A DNA stretch of 64,000 nt from Saccharina japonica (taxonomy: Eukaryota; Sar; Phaeophyceae; Laminariales; Laminariaceae), in the NCBI GenBank assembly GCA_008828725.1, contig MEHQ01002912.1, positions 231,667-295,666 on the forward strand, given 5' to 3'. Below the pieces are notes generated by a model. The model worked only from the letters and a program-made list of their open reading frames with translations, had not been told where the DNA came from and did not search any database. The translations under genes and the position numbers were made by a program. Within the stretch, counting starts at the first letter, position 1. Each line of letters opens with the position of its first letter. Shown here in pieces: positions 61,413 through 64,000 of this stretch.

Positions 61413-61584
61413 TGCAGTAGGTAGGCACGACCGTGGTATGTATGTATGTTTTTTTTTCCAAATTGTTTTTTTTCTTCTTCGTTAAAACGGGCCCTAAGGA
61501 GCCCCGTGATTCAGAAACCGTTTTCAGAAAAAAGTGCTGCCTCTATCGTTGCCTGTTGTTCACAAGGGAATGTTTGTAGTGATT

Positions 61585-64000
61585 ACAAGGATCGGACAGG
61601 GCCGCCTATCGGCGGCCCCGCCCTCCATAAAAGTTGGAGAGTGAAGATAAAAGAGTAAATCGAGAAGTGATGGCGGTACCAAGAGGTGGAGGTTTCCGCA
61701 GGGAATGAAGTAAAATTTGAAAAGTGGAAACGCAATGTGTGTAAGTGTGAAGGTGACAATTTAAAAAGCGCGAACGCATTGTGTATAAGTGTGACGGTGA
61801 CGAAACATCAATTCCCAAAGGACAGAGGAAAAATATAACGGCGAGGGAAAAAGCACCTTGCGTGAAAGGGTTTGACAGCGCTTTGGTCCGTGGCCGTGAC
61901 ATTGCCGTCCGGGAGGGGAAGAAATCCCATTGGACGTGCGCATATAGAGCCAAAAATGAAGTTGCCAAACTCCGCGTAGCACCGGTCACGACGGTCGCTC
62001 GCCTCAGAGTATTAACCACGGCGCTCCTCGCGCTGCAACACTACTCCCAAAGAATATGCATAACATGCTGAAAAAGAGTCATAGCCCTTCTGACGGTACG
62101 CATGTTGGCCGAGCAGATGAATGCAGTCAGACCAAACCCCAACCGAAGCGCTTATTTTGACCATGCACTACGTAGAAAGCTATCCTTTCCTCATCAAAGT
62201 TTAGAGAAGAACCCTTTTCGGCGAGCTTACTACAACAGTATCGTATATGTAAAACCTACTCTGTTTGAAACATTCATACAAAGAACCGGTGGAAAGAACA
62301 AAAAAATGCCCCGTGAAATACAAACAAAAAAAAGGGAAAATCGGCCGATCGGCTTAACTCGGAAAGAAGATTTGTCCGATCGGCTAGTCCCTGAATACTT
62401 GTTTCCTTCGTCAACCATTCCCCTTCCAGAACCCAACCCCAAAACTACCCTGCTCGGAAATGTAAGGACCGTTTGGGTGCTAATATGATCACCAAAACCA
62501 TCTTAAAATTTCGGATAGGGAGGTGGCATTGATGCCGACTGCTGCTGCTGCTGCTTCTGCTGCTGCGGTGCTCTTGTTTGGTTTTTGAAGGAAAACGTGA
62601 TGGCCTAGAGGAAGTAGAGGGTGCTCCTGCTGCTGCTGGCAAGCGCCAGGGCTCAGGGTCCACGGAGACGAAGCTACTGCTCTGCTGCTGGCATGATTGT
62701 AGTCGGGTGCTGGTTCTGCTGTGGTCTGGGTACACGCAGGCACGGTAAACCTGTGCCTGTGGCATCCTGGGGAGAGGAGGGTACAACACGTAGAGGGACA
62801 CAAACAGCATAGACAGGCTGCGTCGCCCCCTGGCATTCTACCCTCTCACGGCGATAGAGCGCACGCTCCTACGCAACTAGCTACACACTACAGCGTGGGT
62901 ACACCACCACACCAGCATGGTCAAGGAGCTGCACAGCAAGCGTCTCTCTCTATCTCGCACGCGCACCTCTCTCTCCTCTGCTCTCAGCGGCTCAGATCCT
63001 ATACCTGGGGAACATTGTTTAGGGCATTAAATTATCGGCATGTTTTCCTAGGGGAGAGCTCGCTTCACTTCGTTTAAGAGTTTGTTTTGAGTTCTTCGTG
63101 TGGCAATACACCCCTGTCCGGAAACTTAAGCACCGTTCGTTGATCAATGTGACTACCAACACTGTCTTACATCTCCGGACGAAGTGGTACTGCTGCTACC
63201 ACTCACTCTGTCCGGAAAAATAAAGAATGTTTGTGCTTTAATATTATTACGGGGGACCATAGTAAATGGGACCAAATATTGTTAGTAAAAACAGGGAAAT
63301 ATATAGGATTTTGTGTGTACCGTAGGTCCTATTTACTATGGTCCTTCGTAAATAGTATCAAAGCTGTTTTACATTTCCGGGCAGGATGGTACCATGTATT
63401 CTACAGCAGTACTGCTGCTGTTTGAAATTTGAACAGAAACGCGTCCCACGACTGCAAGCACAGGGTTTGTTCGCTGTTGCAAGCAAGGGCCAGACCTTGG
63501 ATACCCAAAGACCAAGCTACTGCTGCTAGTACTGTAGTGTGGCGCTGGTGTTGCTATGGTTTCGCTGCGCGCACGCACTCAAAACTTGTGCCACTGGCCT
63601 CTGGGCGGATGAGAGTACGCAGACGCACAGCAGGCTGCGCATTCTGCTCAGGCCCCGTCTTTCTACTTTCTGACACGGACAGAGCGTCGACTCCGAGACA
63701 CACAGCAAGCACATAACTGTAGGGGGGAGACACCGCCACACCACCATGGTGTTTGGGCTGCCCTCTGCGGCGTCGATTGTCTGCGCTTGCTTGCCAACAA
63801 GGGGGGTCTCTTCTTGCTCCGCGCGCGCCACCTCCGGCTCGTCCGACAAAGGCGGCGCGACCGTGCAGCCTATCACCGACGTTTGTCCCAACAAAATCCC
63901 TACAAAACTCGACTCTCATTGGTTCAAGTTTGAGGAACCTTCCTGGGATTCCTGGGATTTCAGTCTTTTATCAAATGAAATATTTTTACGCCCAACAAAT
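61585..64000. repeat. Copy 2 of the near-identical duplication, cut by window end
   Basis: Same orientation as copy 1, offset 30979-30980. It includes the hairpin (61599-61618) and the internal MITE (63247-63351). It carries a 128-codon + strand frame (62102-62488) that is Lys/Arg-rich in its middle and has no domain I recognise. The high identity implies recent duplication or transposition. Confidence 0.95.

Noticed and set aside
61606..62019. 137-codon minus frame, present also at 30627-31040
   Set aside because: Identical because the DNA is duplicated. No domain, no splice context, and the opposite strand is equally open.

Overview
The window is nuclear DNA from an intron-rich eukaryote, most likely a brown alga or a close stramenopile. 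That is an inference from gene structure: many short exons with GT...AG boundaries, kilobase introns, C/T-rich acceptor tracts and many small foldback repeats. It is a draft assembly, with one N at 4901 and 40 Ns at 20068-20107. By eye the first ~23 kb are GC-rich with long G and C runs, and the rest is clearly richer in AT.

Two multi-exon genes can be read by joining exons in phase. On the + strand, 6.2-22.7 kb is ATG9, the membrane scramblase of autophagy. Its 16 exons encode about 780 residues and keep the family landmarks. One junction (exon 10 to 11) is off by one base. The introns are full of repeats. Intron 12 holds an inverted copy of the exon 12 acceptor and 91 nt of exon 12.

On the - strand, 58.7 down to about 34.4 kb is a predicted secreted protein. 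A 511-nt signal-peptide exon is followed by at least 16 symmetric phase 1-1 exons of about 84 nt. Each encodes one 28-residue repeat of the G-A-[IVL]-Y ... F-x-N-N-x-A-x-x-x-G-G type, resembling the polymorphic outer membrane protein (Pmp) repeat of right-handed beta helices. Two further units have decayed. A final exon with a stop codon fits in phase at 34442-34680. Any repeat exon can be skipped, duplicated or exchanged without changing frame, and parts of the introns are also similar between units. This one-repeat-per-exon design is known for brown algal LRR-ROCO and NB-ARC-TPR candidate immune receptors. This gene looks like a comparable case built on a different fold and is the most interesting object here.

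The two genes converge. The space between and around them holds mobile or foldback DNA: a 78-bp-TIR foldback (571-906), a dispersed G-tract family (at least ten copies), a 563-bp foldback (26790-27352), a nested inverted-repeat element (24613-25323), a ~110-bp MITE family, a tRNA-like SINE candidate (33921-34261), an array of ACTTCCATGGAAGT palindromes (38.8-39.7 kb), and a nearly identical >=2.4-kb duplication (30606-33021 and 61585-64000). I found no convincing rRNA, complete tRNA, CRISPR or bacterial-type operon.
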